The notes: generated from the letters alone by a model not told the origin. A DNA stretch of 64,000 nucleotides from Anaerovorax sp. IOR16 (GCF_017168145.1 NZ_JADQTL010000011.1:248001-312000); one strand, 5' to 3'. Positions 25,101 through 33,267 are shown, counted from the first letter of the stretch. Translations and numbers: made by a program.

Positions 25101-26900
25101 GGTCCTGCTAGAGATCCGATTCGAGTTCCGGAGGCAATGCCAACTGGTCGTAATCTTATTCCGTTTGATCCAAGACAAGTTCCTGATCGGGCGGCATGGG
25201 AAACAGGCAAAAAAGCAGCGGATGCGTTGCTTGAAGCCTATAAAAATGAAAAAGGGGAGTATCCTGATTCTGTAGGTGTCGTACTATGGGCAATCGAGAC
25301 TATGAGAACGAGAGGTGAATCCGTTGCGGTTATAATGAGACTTATCGGAGTGGAACCAGTTTATGGAAAAGGCGATAAGGTAACGGAAGTAATGGTAACA
25401 CCGCTTGAAGAGCTCAAACGACCAAGAGTGGATGTTCTAGTTACTATCTCTGGTTTATTCAGAGATACATTTGGTACAACCATTGATGTTTTGGACGATG
25501 CTTTTCGACAAGTGGCAGCTCTTGATGAGATGGAAGAACAAAATAAAGTACGTAAGAATTATCTTGCATTGAAAGATAAGCTGCAAAATAGTGGTATGGA
25601 AGAATCCGAAGCGGAGACATTGGCAGCTTCAAGAATTTATGGATCTGCACCGGGAACTTATGGTACAGGTGTATCCGACTTAACAGAAACAACAAGTGCT
25701 TGGGAAAAGCAAGATGATTTAATTGATGCGTATATGAATCGAATGTCTTATATCTATGGAAAAGGTATCTTTGGGAAACAGGCTACAGAAAGCTTTATTG
25801 AGAATTTAAAGAATGTTTCCACGATCACTCAAGTAAGGGACTCTGTTTGGGGAACATTAGACAATGATGACGTTGCACAATATCTAGGTGGGTTAAAGCT
25901 TGCTGCTGAAAAATATTCAGGCAATGATTTGTTAACTTATATTATCAATACACGTGCAAATGGAGATCCAAATGTACAGACCTTAGCAGAATTTATTCGT
26001 AATGAAATGAGGTCACGAGTACTCAATCCAAAATGGATTGAAGGTATGCTGAAGGATGGTTATGCAGGTGCTGCAGAAATTGGTGATCATATTAAGAATA
26101 TGTTTTTAATGGATGCAACTACAGAGGGAATTGATGATTGGTCTTGGCAGCAGGTTGCAGAGACGTATATTTTTAATGATGAGATTAGAGCACAGCTAGA
26201 CCCATACATTGTACAATCAATCATTGGATGGAACATGGAAGCCGCAAGAAGAGATATGTGGGAAGCAGATAAGGCAACTCTTGAAAAACTTGCAGATACT
26301 TATGTGCAGACTATGGTACAAAATGGTGTTGTTTGCTGCCATCATACGTGCGGTAATATTGTATTAAATGAATGGGTTGCTGAGTATTCTACTTTAGATA
26401 AAGATACTTTAAAGCAGTTTGATAAAATATTGACTGAGGCAACGGATAAAGATGTTAATGTTAAGATAGAGGAATCATCTAAACCGAAGTCTAAAAATGA
26501 CTCAAATGAAAAGATTGAACCTGTAAAGCCGGAAGCTCCAAAGGAAACGCCGGAGACAACAGAACCGGAATCAAATAAAACTCCGCAGGTTGAAACACAG
26601 GTGCCAAATGTCGAAAATGAAAAGGCACAGTCATTAGAATCAAATCAACCGGCGGCAGGAGAAGAACAAAAGGATAATAATCTTGTTGCAGAAAGCTCTT
26701 CCGGTGCCGGAAAGCAGCCGGAAGCAAAACCGGAAGAAGGGGAAGCGGCGCAAGAGACTGCCGTTAAGGCATATGAAATTACTGAAAAAGAAAGTGCCCA
26801 AAATGATGTAGGGAAAAAGGCAGTTGCTGCCGGAGCAATTGTAATGTCTATTACAATAGTAGGTGTGTTCCTAAAAGGTTATTTGGCGAAAAGAAGATAA
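22137..26900 (+). CDS. cobN: Extracytoplasmic, membrane-anchored CobN-like (chelatase large-subunit) protein
   Basis: 1,587 residues. Layout: Sec signal peptide (1-33, cleavage after VFA); acidic octapeptide repeat region (47-134); CobN/magnesium-chelatase H-like core (about 140-1425) with HLGTHGTLEWLPGRS near 784, YPYIVNNPGEAVQAKRRS, and VCCHHTCGN near 1400; Pro/Glu/Lys-rich linker (about 1430-1555); C-terminal transmembrane helix (about 1563-1582) ending KRR. Ordinary CobN is cytoplasmic, inserts cobalt into hydrogenobyrinate diamide using ATPase partners CobS/CobT, and is shorter. None of those partners is in this window. The signal peptide and anchor place the core outside the membrane, where ATP-driven chelation is unlikely, so a corrinoid- or metal-handling role coupled to the neighbouring ExbBD-like motor is proposed. 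Start after AAAGGAG. Confidence 0.88.
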   Translation: MTSQVNQKKKTLAWIILFMLVFSICMPLATVFAEEPTGTEGVVEEIVETPAEECVETPAEECVETPAEECVETPAEECVETPAEECVETPAEECVETPAEECAETPAEEGAETAAEEGAETPAEEPAETPAEESEETTQGAITYLLEGAEDPVKVTMVLGSASTYVPQLSSAYELIKDASYPLDLKLYSTKAVRDYPDTVKQRLAETDVLMLEMVAQETMDTLLEMIQNDLKNTGKCFITNTTAVYGQDDIDYSKSEELKAYFTNSGVENMRRLLLLLGTWSENPLEVTEEIATIPSPLPSTIGFIYHPQAKKLPFNPDKLSEKIMELGTDQKTLKMIYDSILQASNEIGDEAVKEFTLNLGTATIQSTADLSDADLDEIIALESNGTNANIIDIIKTSKNKIPDLEGVFETIDGYIGWYKASGKMKENESWVGVTTQRTWYVAEDIQMQLDLIDRIESKNANVLFAIPPTSSKNRDQFIHNLFMKNGKSKVDVLITVLGFNFFSTAEKSVNLFKELGVPVIAPTQTSSLEEWEKDKYGNQVSLTTQVALPELDGRIEPIFLGGIKEVEDEDGNLIEKRMPLDYNTDRLAGRALAWAKIKNAENTNKKVALIYYNHDGGKDGIKASYLNVVESASNILTRLKDEGYTIGSDVDLTAAGLKEIIDQKGRNIGSWAPGCLDTLVQEGAMKISLEDYLSWYHNLPVQMREEVEKQWGPAPGNIMVHNGEIVIPGTQMGNVFFGPQPMRGWGDDPDSIAHSATLPPTHQYLAFYFWLQNDFNADAVIHLGTHGTLEWLPGRSIGQGEDDYPDQLIGNMVNIYPYIVNNPGEAVQAKRRSYGVTIGHMIPPMLQAGLYGDLQELQTLMIDYRTLVNDGLTDQANIKKDLILKKVDELGYTEQYGDALKVDFDKAVEELHHELEELAEELMPYGLHTLGTPMSGTILDQMVDSIVNYDLINREAEKDSIRINLLAVPSELDAVIAALNGAYIEPGPARDPIRVPEAMPTGRNLIPFDPRQVPDRAAWETGKKAADALLEAYKNEKGEYPDSVGVVLWAIETMRTRGESVAVIMRLIGVEPVYGKGDKVTEVMVTPLEELKRPRVDVLVTISGLFRDTFGTTIDVLDDAFRQVAALDEMEEQNKVRKNYLALKDKLQNSGMEESEAETLAASRIYGSAPGTYGTGVSDLTETTSAWEKQDDLIDAYMNRMSYIYGKGIFGKQATESFIENLKNVSTITQVRDSVWGTLDNDDVAQYLGGLKLAAEKYSGNDLLTYIINTRANGDPNVQTLAEFIRNEMRSRVLNPKWIEGMLKDGYAGAAEIGDHIKNMFLMDATTEGIDDWSWQQVAETYIFNDEIRAQLDPYIVQSIIGWNMEAARRDMWEADKATLEKLADTYVQTMVQNGVVCCHHTCGNIVLNEWVAEYSTLDKDTLKQFDKILTEATDKDVNVKIEESSKPKSKNDSNEKIEPVKPEAPKETPETTEPESNKTPQVETQVPNVENEKAQSLESNQPAAGEEQKDNNLVAESSSGAGKQPEAKPEEGEAAQETAVKAYEITEKESAQNDVGKKAVAAGAIVMSITIVGVFLKGYLAKRR
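22275..22538 (+). repeat. 24-bp tandem repeat encoding (VETPAEEC)n in the CobN-like gene
   Basis: Seven perfect copies (22275-22442), then four diverged copies (22443-22538) reading AETPAEEG, AETAAEEG, AETPAEEP and AETPAEES. DNA identity among the first seven indicates recent expansion; copy number is probably variable. Seven cysteines recur every eight residues. Confidence 0.95.
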
Positions 26901-26918
26901 TTCTAATAATTAGTAATT

Positions 26919-26953
26919 AAGGGGTTAGATACACAATCTAACCTCTTTTATTT
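26919..26953 (+). terminator. Terminator after the CobN-like operon
   Basis: AAGGGGTTAGAT / ATCTAACCTCTT arms (26919-26930, 26936-26947) followed by TTATTT. Confidence 0.85.
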
Positions 26954-26975
26954 GAAATTAAAGTAGTATCAAATG

Positions 26976-28931
26976 TTACGTATTATATTCTTCCGCTAAG
27001 ACGACTTCTTTAATAAAAAGATCTACGAGATTTGGATCAAATTGTTTGCTTCTATTCAATTTAAGCTCATTAATCGCATATTGTCTTGATTTGGCAATAC
27101 GATAGCTTCGATCACTGGTAATTGCGTCATAAGTATCGGCAATGCTAATCATACGAGATTGTAAAGGAATTTCTTCAGCTCTTAAACCTGTTGGATATCC
27201 TTTACCATCCCATCGCTCATGGTGATATAATACGTAATCTGCTATTTCACCCATATCATTAATAGCACTTAGTATTCGATAACCAACCTCAGAATGTCGC
27301 TTCATTTCTAAGTATTCTTCTTCTGATAATATGTTTAAACTATTTAATATGTCTTCATTAATGGCTATTTTTCCGATGTCATGCAATAGTCCGGCTGTTT
27401 TTACTTCTTCGAGCTGCTGATCAGAAAAATTCAATGCATTAGCAAGACGTTTGCATAAATCAGAGACTCGTTTGGAGTGTTGCTCTTCTCTTTTGTTTTT
27501 TTCATGCAAAGCATTGAGAATGGCACCAATTGTTTTGCCTCTTACACTTGGACTGTCAAATAATTTCTTTTTATACATATAGTCTTCTGCACGGTTAAAA
27601 ACTTCTTGAATGTCTTCATTCTCATTTTTTTTCACGTCCCAGCCAAAGGAAATGGATATATTTATAGAACCTATTTTTTCTTTTTTACTGATTTCTTTGA
27701 TGGTGGAAATAAGATTTTCGGCATGTGAATGGGAACTTTTAGAAATAAGGATTACAAATTCATCGCCACCAATTCGTGATATAATTTCATTTGATGTACA
27801 TGCTTTTTTTAATACTTCTGCTACTTGAATTAAAAGTTTATCACCCATTAGATGTCCAAAGGAATCATTGATCAATTTAAGTCCATTTACATCACCTATA
27901 ATAATGTAAAGAGGAAGATTGCTTTTTATATCAAGACGTTTAAGTTCCTCTTCAAAAAATCTTCGGTTGTATAATCCTGTCATATGATCGTGATAACTTA
28001 AATATTTTATTTTTTCTATTGTTTCTGCAAGTTCTTTTGTTTTCTGATTTACTAGATGTTTTAAGATAGAACTTAAAATAAGAAGCCCTAATACAATCCA
28101 TAAAAACAGCAAGAATACCCAAAGATTTTCTTTAATGTGGGTAATAAAGTCTTTTTTTTCATATACTCCAAGCCATTTATCATAAATTTCTTGGTATTCT
28201 CCGGTAGCTTTTATAATTTGCATTCCACCATTTAAGATAAGTAAGAGATTTTCATTTTCTTTTTTTACTGCCATACAGTAATCATTCGGATTTAGTATAA
28301 TTCCTTGTTCTTTTATATTTTTAAAAGAATTTTTACGGACGTTATAGATACCTGGTAATTTTAAGATTCCAGCATAATCATAAGTTTTATTCTCGATAAG
28401 TGTAAGTGCTTCTGCTACGGTAGGAACTTCAATAAGTGTAATATTCATATTTTGGTTTAATAAAAATTCTGCGATGATATCTCCTTTTTGCACGACGATT
28501 TTTTTATCTCTTAAATCTTCAATTCCATTAATAACAATCTCTTTTCTAGTAAATATGTCACCATTTGTAATACTATGCTTTGCCGAAAAGCTATAAATGT
28601 TCTCTCTTTCTTCAGAGTAAAACATACCTGAGATAGCATCTATTTCTCCCTGTTCTAATGCACTTCTGGTTTTACTCCATTCATCAAGTCTGATTTCAAC
28701 ATCATAACCCATAGCGGCACCTGCAGCTTTAGCAAGTTCCACATTAAATCCTGTTGGTCTTCCCTTTTCATCAAGAAAACTATATGGAGGGTAATTGATG
28801 TCATCACCGACTATAATTTTCATAGAATTATCTGCAAAAGAATACTCAGGCATAAATTTAACAAAGCCCGATATAAAAACAATTATAATAATAGACAAAA
28901 GTATTAATCGAAGATTTTTATTTAATTTCAT
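26976..28931 (-). CDS. Sensor protein: periplasmic amino-acid-binding domain, GGDEF and HD-GYP
   Basis: 651 residues. N-terminal membrane signal (about 8-30); SBP_bac_3 solute-binding domain (about 38-262; MKIIVGDDINYPPYSFLDEKG ... GFNVELAKAAG); transmembrane helix (about 272-295); GGDEF domain with intact RIGGDEFVIL motif; HD-GYP domain with HDIGK and HHERWDGKGYP. It may both make and break cyclic di-GMP in response to an external amino-acid-like ligand. Both catalytic signatures look intact. No neighbour shares the strand, so it is monocistronic. Confidence 0.92.
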   Translation of the reverse strand: MKLNKNLRLILLSIIIIVFISGFVKFMPEYSFADNSMKIIVGDDINYPPYSFLDEKGRPTGFNVELAKAAGAAMGYDVEIRLDEWSKTRSALEQGEIDAISGMFYSEERENIYSFSAKHSITNGDIFTRKEIVINGIEDLRDKKIVVQKGDIIAEFLLNQNMNITLIEVPTVAEALTLIENKTYDYAGILKLPGIYNVRKNSFKNIKEQGIILNPNDYCMAVKKENENLLLILNGGMQIIKATGEYQEIYDKWLGVYEKKDFITHIKENLWVFLLFLWIVLGLLILSSILKHLVNQKTKELAETIEKIKYLSYHDHMTGLYNRRFFEEELKRLDIKSNLPLYIIIGDVNGLKLINDSFGHLMGDKLLIQVAEVLKKACTSNEIISRIGGDEFVILISKSSHSHAENLISTIKEISKKEKIGSINISISFGWDVKKNENEDIQEVFNRAEDYMYKKKLFDSPSVRGKTIGAILNALHEKNKREEQHSKRVSDLCKRLANALNFSDQQLEEVKTAGLLHDIGKIAINEDILNSLNILSEEEYLEMKRHSEVGYRILSAINDMGEIADYVLYHHERWDGKGYPTGLRAEEIPLQSRMISIADTYDAITSDRSYRIAKSRQYAINELKLNRSKQFDPNLVDLFIKEVVLAEEYNT

Positions 28932-29182
28932 AGGCGGCTCCTATAATTTTATAATCTAAAAATTATTTTGGTGCGATTGTCTAGACATATTATAGCATAA
29001 TATGTCAATTTTCAAATTGATTATTTTCAATATTTGGATTATTAAAAAGGTATACTATTTTTTTACTTATAAACATGTATAGTGGCCGCAACTTAAAGTA
29101 ATGGAAAAAGAAACCAAGCCTGTAGTATACTATATAAATAAATGAAAAATGGATGATATTGAGGAGGCAATGGGTAAAGGAA

Positions 29183-29326
29183 ATGAAACTGATTGAATCA
29201 AAAATAAAATATGTATTAGTATTGCTAGCTTTCCTTTTTATAGGAATTGGTATTTTAAGAGAAGAACATTTTATGGTATTGCAAAAGGCAGTGAAGATTT
29301 GTCTTGAATGTATTGGGGTTGGATGA
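29183..29326 (+). CDS. CD1871A-like small CXXC membrane peptide (47 aa)
   Basis: A 47-residue ORF with a hydrophobic helix (YVLVLLAFLFIGIGIL) then REEHFMVLQKAVKICLECIGVG at the C terminus, carrying a CLEC motif. This matches my recollection of the C. difficile CD1871A-type CXXC protein family. ATG 29183 follows GGAGG and AAAGG sites. Its stop overlaps the start of the next gene (ATGA), so both are co-translated. It probably partners the iron-sulfur membrane protein in electron transfer; function is not established. Confidence 0.75.
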   Translation: MKLIESKIKYVLVLLAFLFIGIGILREEHFMVLQKAVKICLECIGVG

Positions 29327-30192
29327 TGAAAATGAAAAATAGATGGAAAAGATTAATAATTCAAACGATGGCTGCAATATTATGCAATGCAAATTTTAAA
29401 GGATTTGCAGAAAGTAAAATTTATACTGGAAAGTCTAAAATGATGTGTGTGCCTGGATTAAATTGTTATTCATGCCCCGGAGCAGTTGGTTCTTGTCCGA
29501 TTGGTGCTTTACAAGCAGTTTTAGGGGGAAGGGATTATAGTTTTGCTTATTATGTTGTTGGCCTACTCTTATTCTTCGGTGTTATCTTCGGAAGATTAAT
29601 CTGTGGACTTTTATGTCCATTTGGATTTATACAAGATTTGTTGTTTAAAATAGGAACCCCTAAAATTAAGGTGCCGAAAAGGCTGGATAAAGCCTTGCGT
29701 TTCGTAAAATATGGGATGCTGCTAATCCCAGTATTTTTATTGCCAATTTTTTTAACCAATCAATTTGGAATGGCATCGCCTTATTTTTGCCAATGGGTTT
29801 GCCCTGTCGGAACGCTTGAGGGAGGAATTCCTTTAATCACTTATCATGAAAGTTTAAGACAAATGATAGGGTTTCTTTTTCATTGGAAAGTAAGTTTACT
29901 TGTATTAACTGTTGTTTTATCGATATTGATTTATCGGCCATTTTGCAAATACGTTTGTCCGCTGGGTGCATTTTATTCTTTGCTCAATCGATTCAGTTTT
30001 TATCAAATGCAAGTGGATAGAACAAAATGTAACAAATGCAAGGCTTGTGAGCGAGTTTGCAAGATGAACGTAGAAATCACAAAAAATATTAACTCTTTGG
30101 AATGCATTCGTTGTGGAGAGTGTAAGGATGCCTGTAATAAAGGAGCCATTTATTCCGGATTTTTACATATTAGAAAGAAAAATAGATACTAA
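29323..30192 (+). CDS. NapH/YccM-like membrane protein with [4Fe-4S] ferredoxin domain
   Basis: About 289 residues. Membrane part with four or five helices and conserved Cys-Pro motifs (NCYSCPGAVGSCPIGAL, LICGLLCPFGFIQD, FCQWVCPVGTLEGG, FCKYVCPLGAFYSL), followed by a C-terminal 2[4Fe-4S] domain (CNKCKACERVCK and CIRCGECKDACN). Relatives (NapH, CcoG, NosR C-terminal) pass electrons across the membrane. ATG 29323 overlaps the stop of the CXXC peptide gene; an earlier ATG at 29308 lies inside that gene. The redox partner is unknown; the coupled CXXC peptide is the first candidate. Confidence 0.88.
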   Translation: MMKMKNRWKRLIIQTMAAILCNANFKGFAESKIYTGKSKMMCVPGLNCYSCPGAVGSCPIGALQAVLGGRDYSFAYYVVGLLLFFGVIFGRLICGLLCPFGFIQDLLFKIGTPKIKVPKRLDKALRFVKYGMLLIPVFLLPIFLTNQFGMASPYFCQWVCPVGTLEGGIPLITYHESLRQMIGFLFHWKVSLLVLTVVLSILIYRPFCKYVCPLGAFYSLLNRFSFYQMQVDRTKCNKCKACERVCKMNVEITKNINSLECIRCGECKDACNKGAIYSGFLHIRKKNRY

Positions 30193-30237
30193 ATTCTGGG
30201 GATAAAGAAGGATTTAAAGTTTTAGTTTCGCTCCACT

Positions 30238-30275
30238 AAAAGGGTTAGATAGAAATATTTAACCCTTTTTTAGTA
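30238..30275 (+). terminator. Terminator after the [4Fe-4S] membrane protein gene
   Basis: AAAAGGGTTA / TAACCCTTTT arms (30238-30247 and 30260-30269), continuing into a T run. Confidence 0.82.
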
Positions 30276-30369
30276 TATTTGTATTCTTCTTTTAGATAGC
30301 ATACTGTGTTATGCTATTTAAGAGTTATTTGTAATAATTCACTGCTTAAAAATTAGAAAGCTGGTAGAA

Positions 30370-31524
30370 ATGATAAAACATATGTTTAGTAAAGACAAAA
30401 TTTTACAATTAATTGAAATAATAAAGAGATATAAAAAAACATTAAGTATATATTGTATCGTAATCTTTCTGCTATTTGTTGGCATTATTATCGTATTTCA
30501 CGATTATCAATGGTACAGTACACCCATTGTTAAAATAAGTCGCGTAGAGAATACCTTATATGATGAAGCAGAGGGTTATCATGGAGAAAAAGAGTCTTAT
30601 TATGAACAGAATTTGTTTGGCATTGTAATGAATGGTGAACATAAGGGACAGAAAATAAAAATGAATAACACTTACTCATCATCTCATGTTCATGATGAAG
30701 AATATAAAGTTGGAGATGAAGTTTTTATTCAATTCAAGAACAAGGAAGCGCAAATGTTAACCGGGTTAATATTAGGACTGAAAAGGGATAAATATTTAGC
30801 GATTCTTTTCTCAGGACTGATTTTTATCGTTTTATTGGCTGCAAGAAAAAAAGGAGTCTTTGTCCTTTTTTCTCTATTAATAAATATTTTGATTTTTTGT
30901 TATGCATTAAATTTATATGGAAAAGGGGAAAATATATGGTCTCTTAGTATCATAATGGTGTTATGCTTTACCTTTTTATCGCTTTTACTTATTAGTGGTT
31001 TTAATAAGAAGACATTGGCTGCTGTTCTATCTACATTAATCTGTGTTTGGATTATGATGTTTCTTTTAAAAATAGTAATGCAGCATACCACTGGAGTGGA
31101 TTATACATTTATGGAATACGTCACCAGTCCAAGTGATTTACCGGAGATCTTTTTATCTCAAATTTTACTTGGTGGTTTAGGAGCAATTATGGATGTCGCT
31201 ATAACTATGGCATCTACGATAAACGAACTACTTGTGAGAGATCATGAAATTGCAATAAAAAACATGGTGAAATCTGGACGGGAATTGGGACATGACATTA
31301 TGGGTACGATGATCAATGTCATGCTGTTTACTTACATTTGCGGTTCTATTCCATTAATTATTCTTAAGATGAAAAATGAAATAAATTTACGTACGATTAT
31401 TTTTGTACATATGCCTTTTGAAGTGTATCGTTTTTTGGTAGGGAGCATAGGAATTCTTTTAGCTATACCGATTTCGTTACTGATTTCTTTTATTTTATTA
31501 AAAAAATGGAGGAAAACAGTATGA
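30370..31524 (+). CDS. YibE/F-family membrane protein (first of pair)
   Basis: 384 residues. An N-terminal helix, an extracytoplasmic OB-like segment (residues about 50-135, DYQWYSTPIVKISRVENTLY ... GDEVFIQFKNKE), then about seven helices containing QILLGGLGAIMDVAITMASTINEL and GRELGHDIMGTMINVMLFTYICG, the YibE/F signature. Function is unknown; family members look like transporters. The second YibE/F gene starts within its last codons (ATGA overlap), so the two likely form one complex. The ribosome site is weak. Confidence 0.85.
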   Translation: MIKHMFSKDKILQLIEIIKRYKKTLSIYCIVIFLLFVGIIIVFHDYQWYSTPIVKISRVENTLYDEAEGYHGEKESYYEQNLFGIVMNGEHKGQKIKMNNTYSSSHVHDEEYKVGDEVFIQFKNKEAQMLTGLILGLKRDKYLAILFSGLIFIVLLAARKKGVFVLFSLLINILIFCYALNLYGKGENIWSLSIIMVLCFTFLSLLLISGFNKKTLAAVLSTLICVWIMMFLLKIVMQHTTGVDYTFMEYVTSPSDLPEIFLSQILLGGLGAIMDVAITMASTINELLVRDHEIAIKNMVKSGRELGHDIMGTMINVMLFTYICGSIPLIILKMKNEINLRTIIFVHMPFEVYRFLVGSIGILLAIPISLLISFILLKKWRKTV

Positions 31525-32324
31525 TTAAATTATTGGTTTTAATTTTGATTTCTCTACTTATTTTAATTGGCGGGGAACGTGGATTGATTACCATCATATC
31601 TCTATGCTGGAATCTATTTATTCTTGCAGTCTCCTTTGTACTTATGTCATGGGGGTTAAATCCATTATTGACTACATTTTGTAGTTGTCTTTTAATTAGT
31701 AACGGTACTATATTTTATCAGAACGGGAAAAATGCAAAAACAATTGCATCCTTTATTTCCGTACTTATAATTATGCTTCTATTATTTTTATTTATTTATG
31801 TAGCTGCATATCATTCTCATGTTGGTGGATTGAATGAATTAATGAAAAATGATGATATGATATTTTGCCTTTCAACAAACATCAATGTTAATATGGGAAG
31901 CATTGGGGTTTCAATGATTATTATAGGTCTGATGGGAGCCATTATAGATACGGCAATTGCTGTTTCTTCCGGCGTGTATGAGGTTTATAGCAATAATAGG
32001 CATTTAACAAAGAAAGAACTAATAATATCAGGAATGAGTATTGGAGGAGATATACTGGGTACAACCGTGAATACATTATATTTTGCATATATTGGAGAGT
32101 CGTTAATGCTTTTTGTATTATTTAAAAATTTTCATTATACTATTTCTGAAGTAATAAATTCAAAGGCATTTTTTCAAGAGGTAATCTGTATTGTATTTAG
32201 TGCAATTGGTTGTGTTGCTATTATCCCAATTACTGCAATTGTTGTATCATATTTGTTGACAAATTCAGATAGATTTAAAAAGTTTTTAGATGAGGATGCA
32301 TTGTTTGCAGAAAAGAAATCATGA
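31521..32324 (+). CDS. YibE/F-family membrane protein (second of pair)
   Basis: 267 residues, seven or so helices, lacking the N-terminal soluble part of its neighbour. It repeats the family signature: IIGLMGAIIDTAIAVSSGVYEVY and GGDILGTTVNTLYFAYIGESL. ATG 31521 overlaps the preceding stop and follows GGAGG; ATG 31506 is upstream of that site. Probably a paralogous partner subunit. Confidence 0.83.
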   Translation: MIKLLVLILISLLILIGGERGLITIISLCWNLFILAVSFVLMSWGLNPLLTTFCSCLLISNGTIFYQNGKNAKTIASFISVLIIMLLLFLFIYVAAYHSHVGGLNELMKNDDMIFCLSTNINVNMGSIGVSMIIIGLMGAIIDTAIAVSSGVYEVYSNNRHLTKKELIISGMSIGGDILGTTVNTLYFAYIGESLMLFVLFKNFHYTISEVINSKAFFQEVICIVFSAIGCVAIIPITAIVVSYLLTNSDRFKKFLDEDALFAEKKS

Positions 32325-32347
32325 TATAATTAAAAGGTAAATAAATT

Positions 32348-32390
32348 GAATTGGTACATGATTTAGAATACATGTACCAATTCATTAATT
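32348..32390. terminator. Hairpin between convergent genes (likely bidirectional terminator)
   Basis: Perfect 13-bp arms GAATTGGTACATG (32348-32360) and CATGTACCAATTC (32371-32383). T-tract is short, so strength is uncertain. Confidence 0.65.
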
Positions 32391-32403
32391 TAGGGAAGAA
32401 GTA

Positions 32404-32529
32404 TTATTTTTCGTTAAAGTCAACCCAATCTTTTGCTTCCTGGACATCGTCTTCTGATGGAATGGCTTCATTGGATTCCGGTTCTCTTTTGTAATCATCT
32501 GCAAGAGGAAATGTTTTAAATTTTTCCAT
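32404..32529 (-). CDS. 41-residue DUF3787-like (CDIF630_02480-type) spore surface protein
   Basis: A short ORF: MEKFKTFPLADDYKREPESN, an acidic middle (AIPSEDDVQ), and C terminus EAKDWVDFNEK. The AK(D/E)WVD.NEK ending is the hallmark of a small Clostridium spore-surface family I recall as DUF3787. ATG 32529 is preceded by AAAAGGAG. A longer ORF in another frame (32385-32588) covers the same DNA but lacks family features and a ribosome site. If right, it supports a spore-forming host. Confidence 0.72.
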   Translation of the reverse strand: MEKFKTFPLADDYKREPESNEAIPSEDDVQEAKDWVDFNEK

Positions 32530-32727
32530 TTTTTAATCTCCTTTTCCTTTTGAATGTTATGTAGTATTTCCAAATGTGGTTTAGTCATACGAATTTAAAG
32601 TTTTAAATATCGAATAAAAAGCTCTAAAAAATATTTAAAAGTTAATGGATGAGGAAGATTTTTTTAAAAAATTAAATTTATAAAAAATGAATTAAAGAAA
32701 ACTGAAAAGGAAAAAGGGAGAGAGGAA

Positions 32728-33249
32728 ATGAAATTAGAGATTATTAAAGGAGATATCACAAAACAGAAGGTAGATGCCATTGTAAATGCAGCGAATTGTT
32801 CTCTATTGGGAGGCGGTGGCGTAGATGGAGCGATTCACCGTGCTGCAGGGAAAAAGTTATTGGAAGAATGCAAAACGCTTCATGGTTGTGAAACCGGGAA
32901 GGCTAAAATTACAAAGGGCTATGATCTTCCTGCAAGTTATGTGATTCATACCCCTGGACCTATTTACAGAGGAGGACAGCGAGAAGCGGAGCTTTTGGAA
33001 AGTTGTTATCAAGCTTGCATTCGATTAGCAGAACAGTATCACTGCAAGAGCATTGCTTTCCCATCTATCAGTACTGGAGTTTATGCCTATCCGCTTGAAG
33101 AAGCTGCTAAAATTGCAGTTCAGACCATTATGAAAACAGCTGGGGAGAGTCAAATTATTGAACAGGTAATTATGGTTTGCTTTAGTGATAAGGTAAAGCA
33201 GGCTTATGAAGAGGCTATGCTTTTTTATAAGGAAATGCAAGAAGATTAA
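32728..33249 (+). CDS. Macrodomain protein (O-acetyl-ADP-ribose deacetylase-like)
   Basis: 173 residues, a single macrodomain. ADP-ribose-binding motifs are visible: GDITKQKVDAIVNAANCSLL, LGGGGVDGAIHRAAG, SYVIHTPGPIY and AFPSISTGVYAYP. Bacterial relatives (YmdB) hydrolyse O-acetyl-ADP-ribose or remove ADP-ribose from proteins. It is monocistronic, starting at ATG 32728 after GAGAGAGG. Confidence 0.92.
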   Translation: MKLEIIKGDITKQKVDAIVNAANCSLLGGGGVDGAIHRAAGKKLLEECKTLHGCETGKAKITKGYDLPASYVIHTPGPIYRGGQREAELLESCYQACIRLAEQYHCKSIAFPSISTGVYAYPLEEAAKIAVQTIMKTAGESQIIEQVIMVCFSDKVKQAYEEAMLFYKEMQED

Positions 33250-33267
33250 AAAATTTAAAAAAAATAG

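Noticed and set aside
32385-32588. 67-residue minus-strand ORF
   Set aside because: Low-complexity, no ribosome site; the overlapping 41-codon frame fits a known small family and has a good site.
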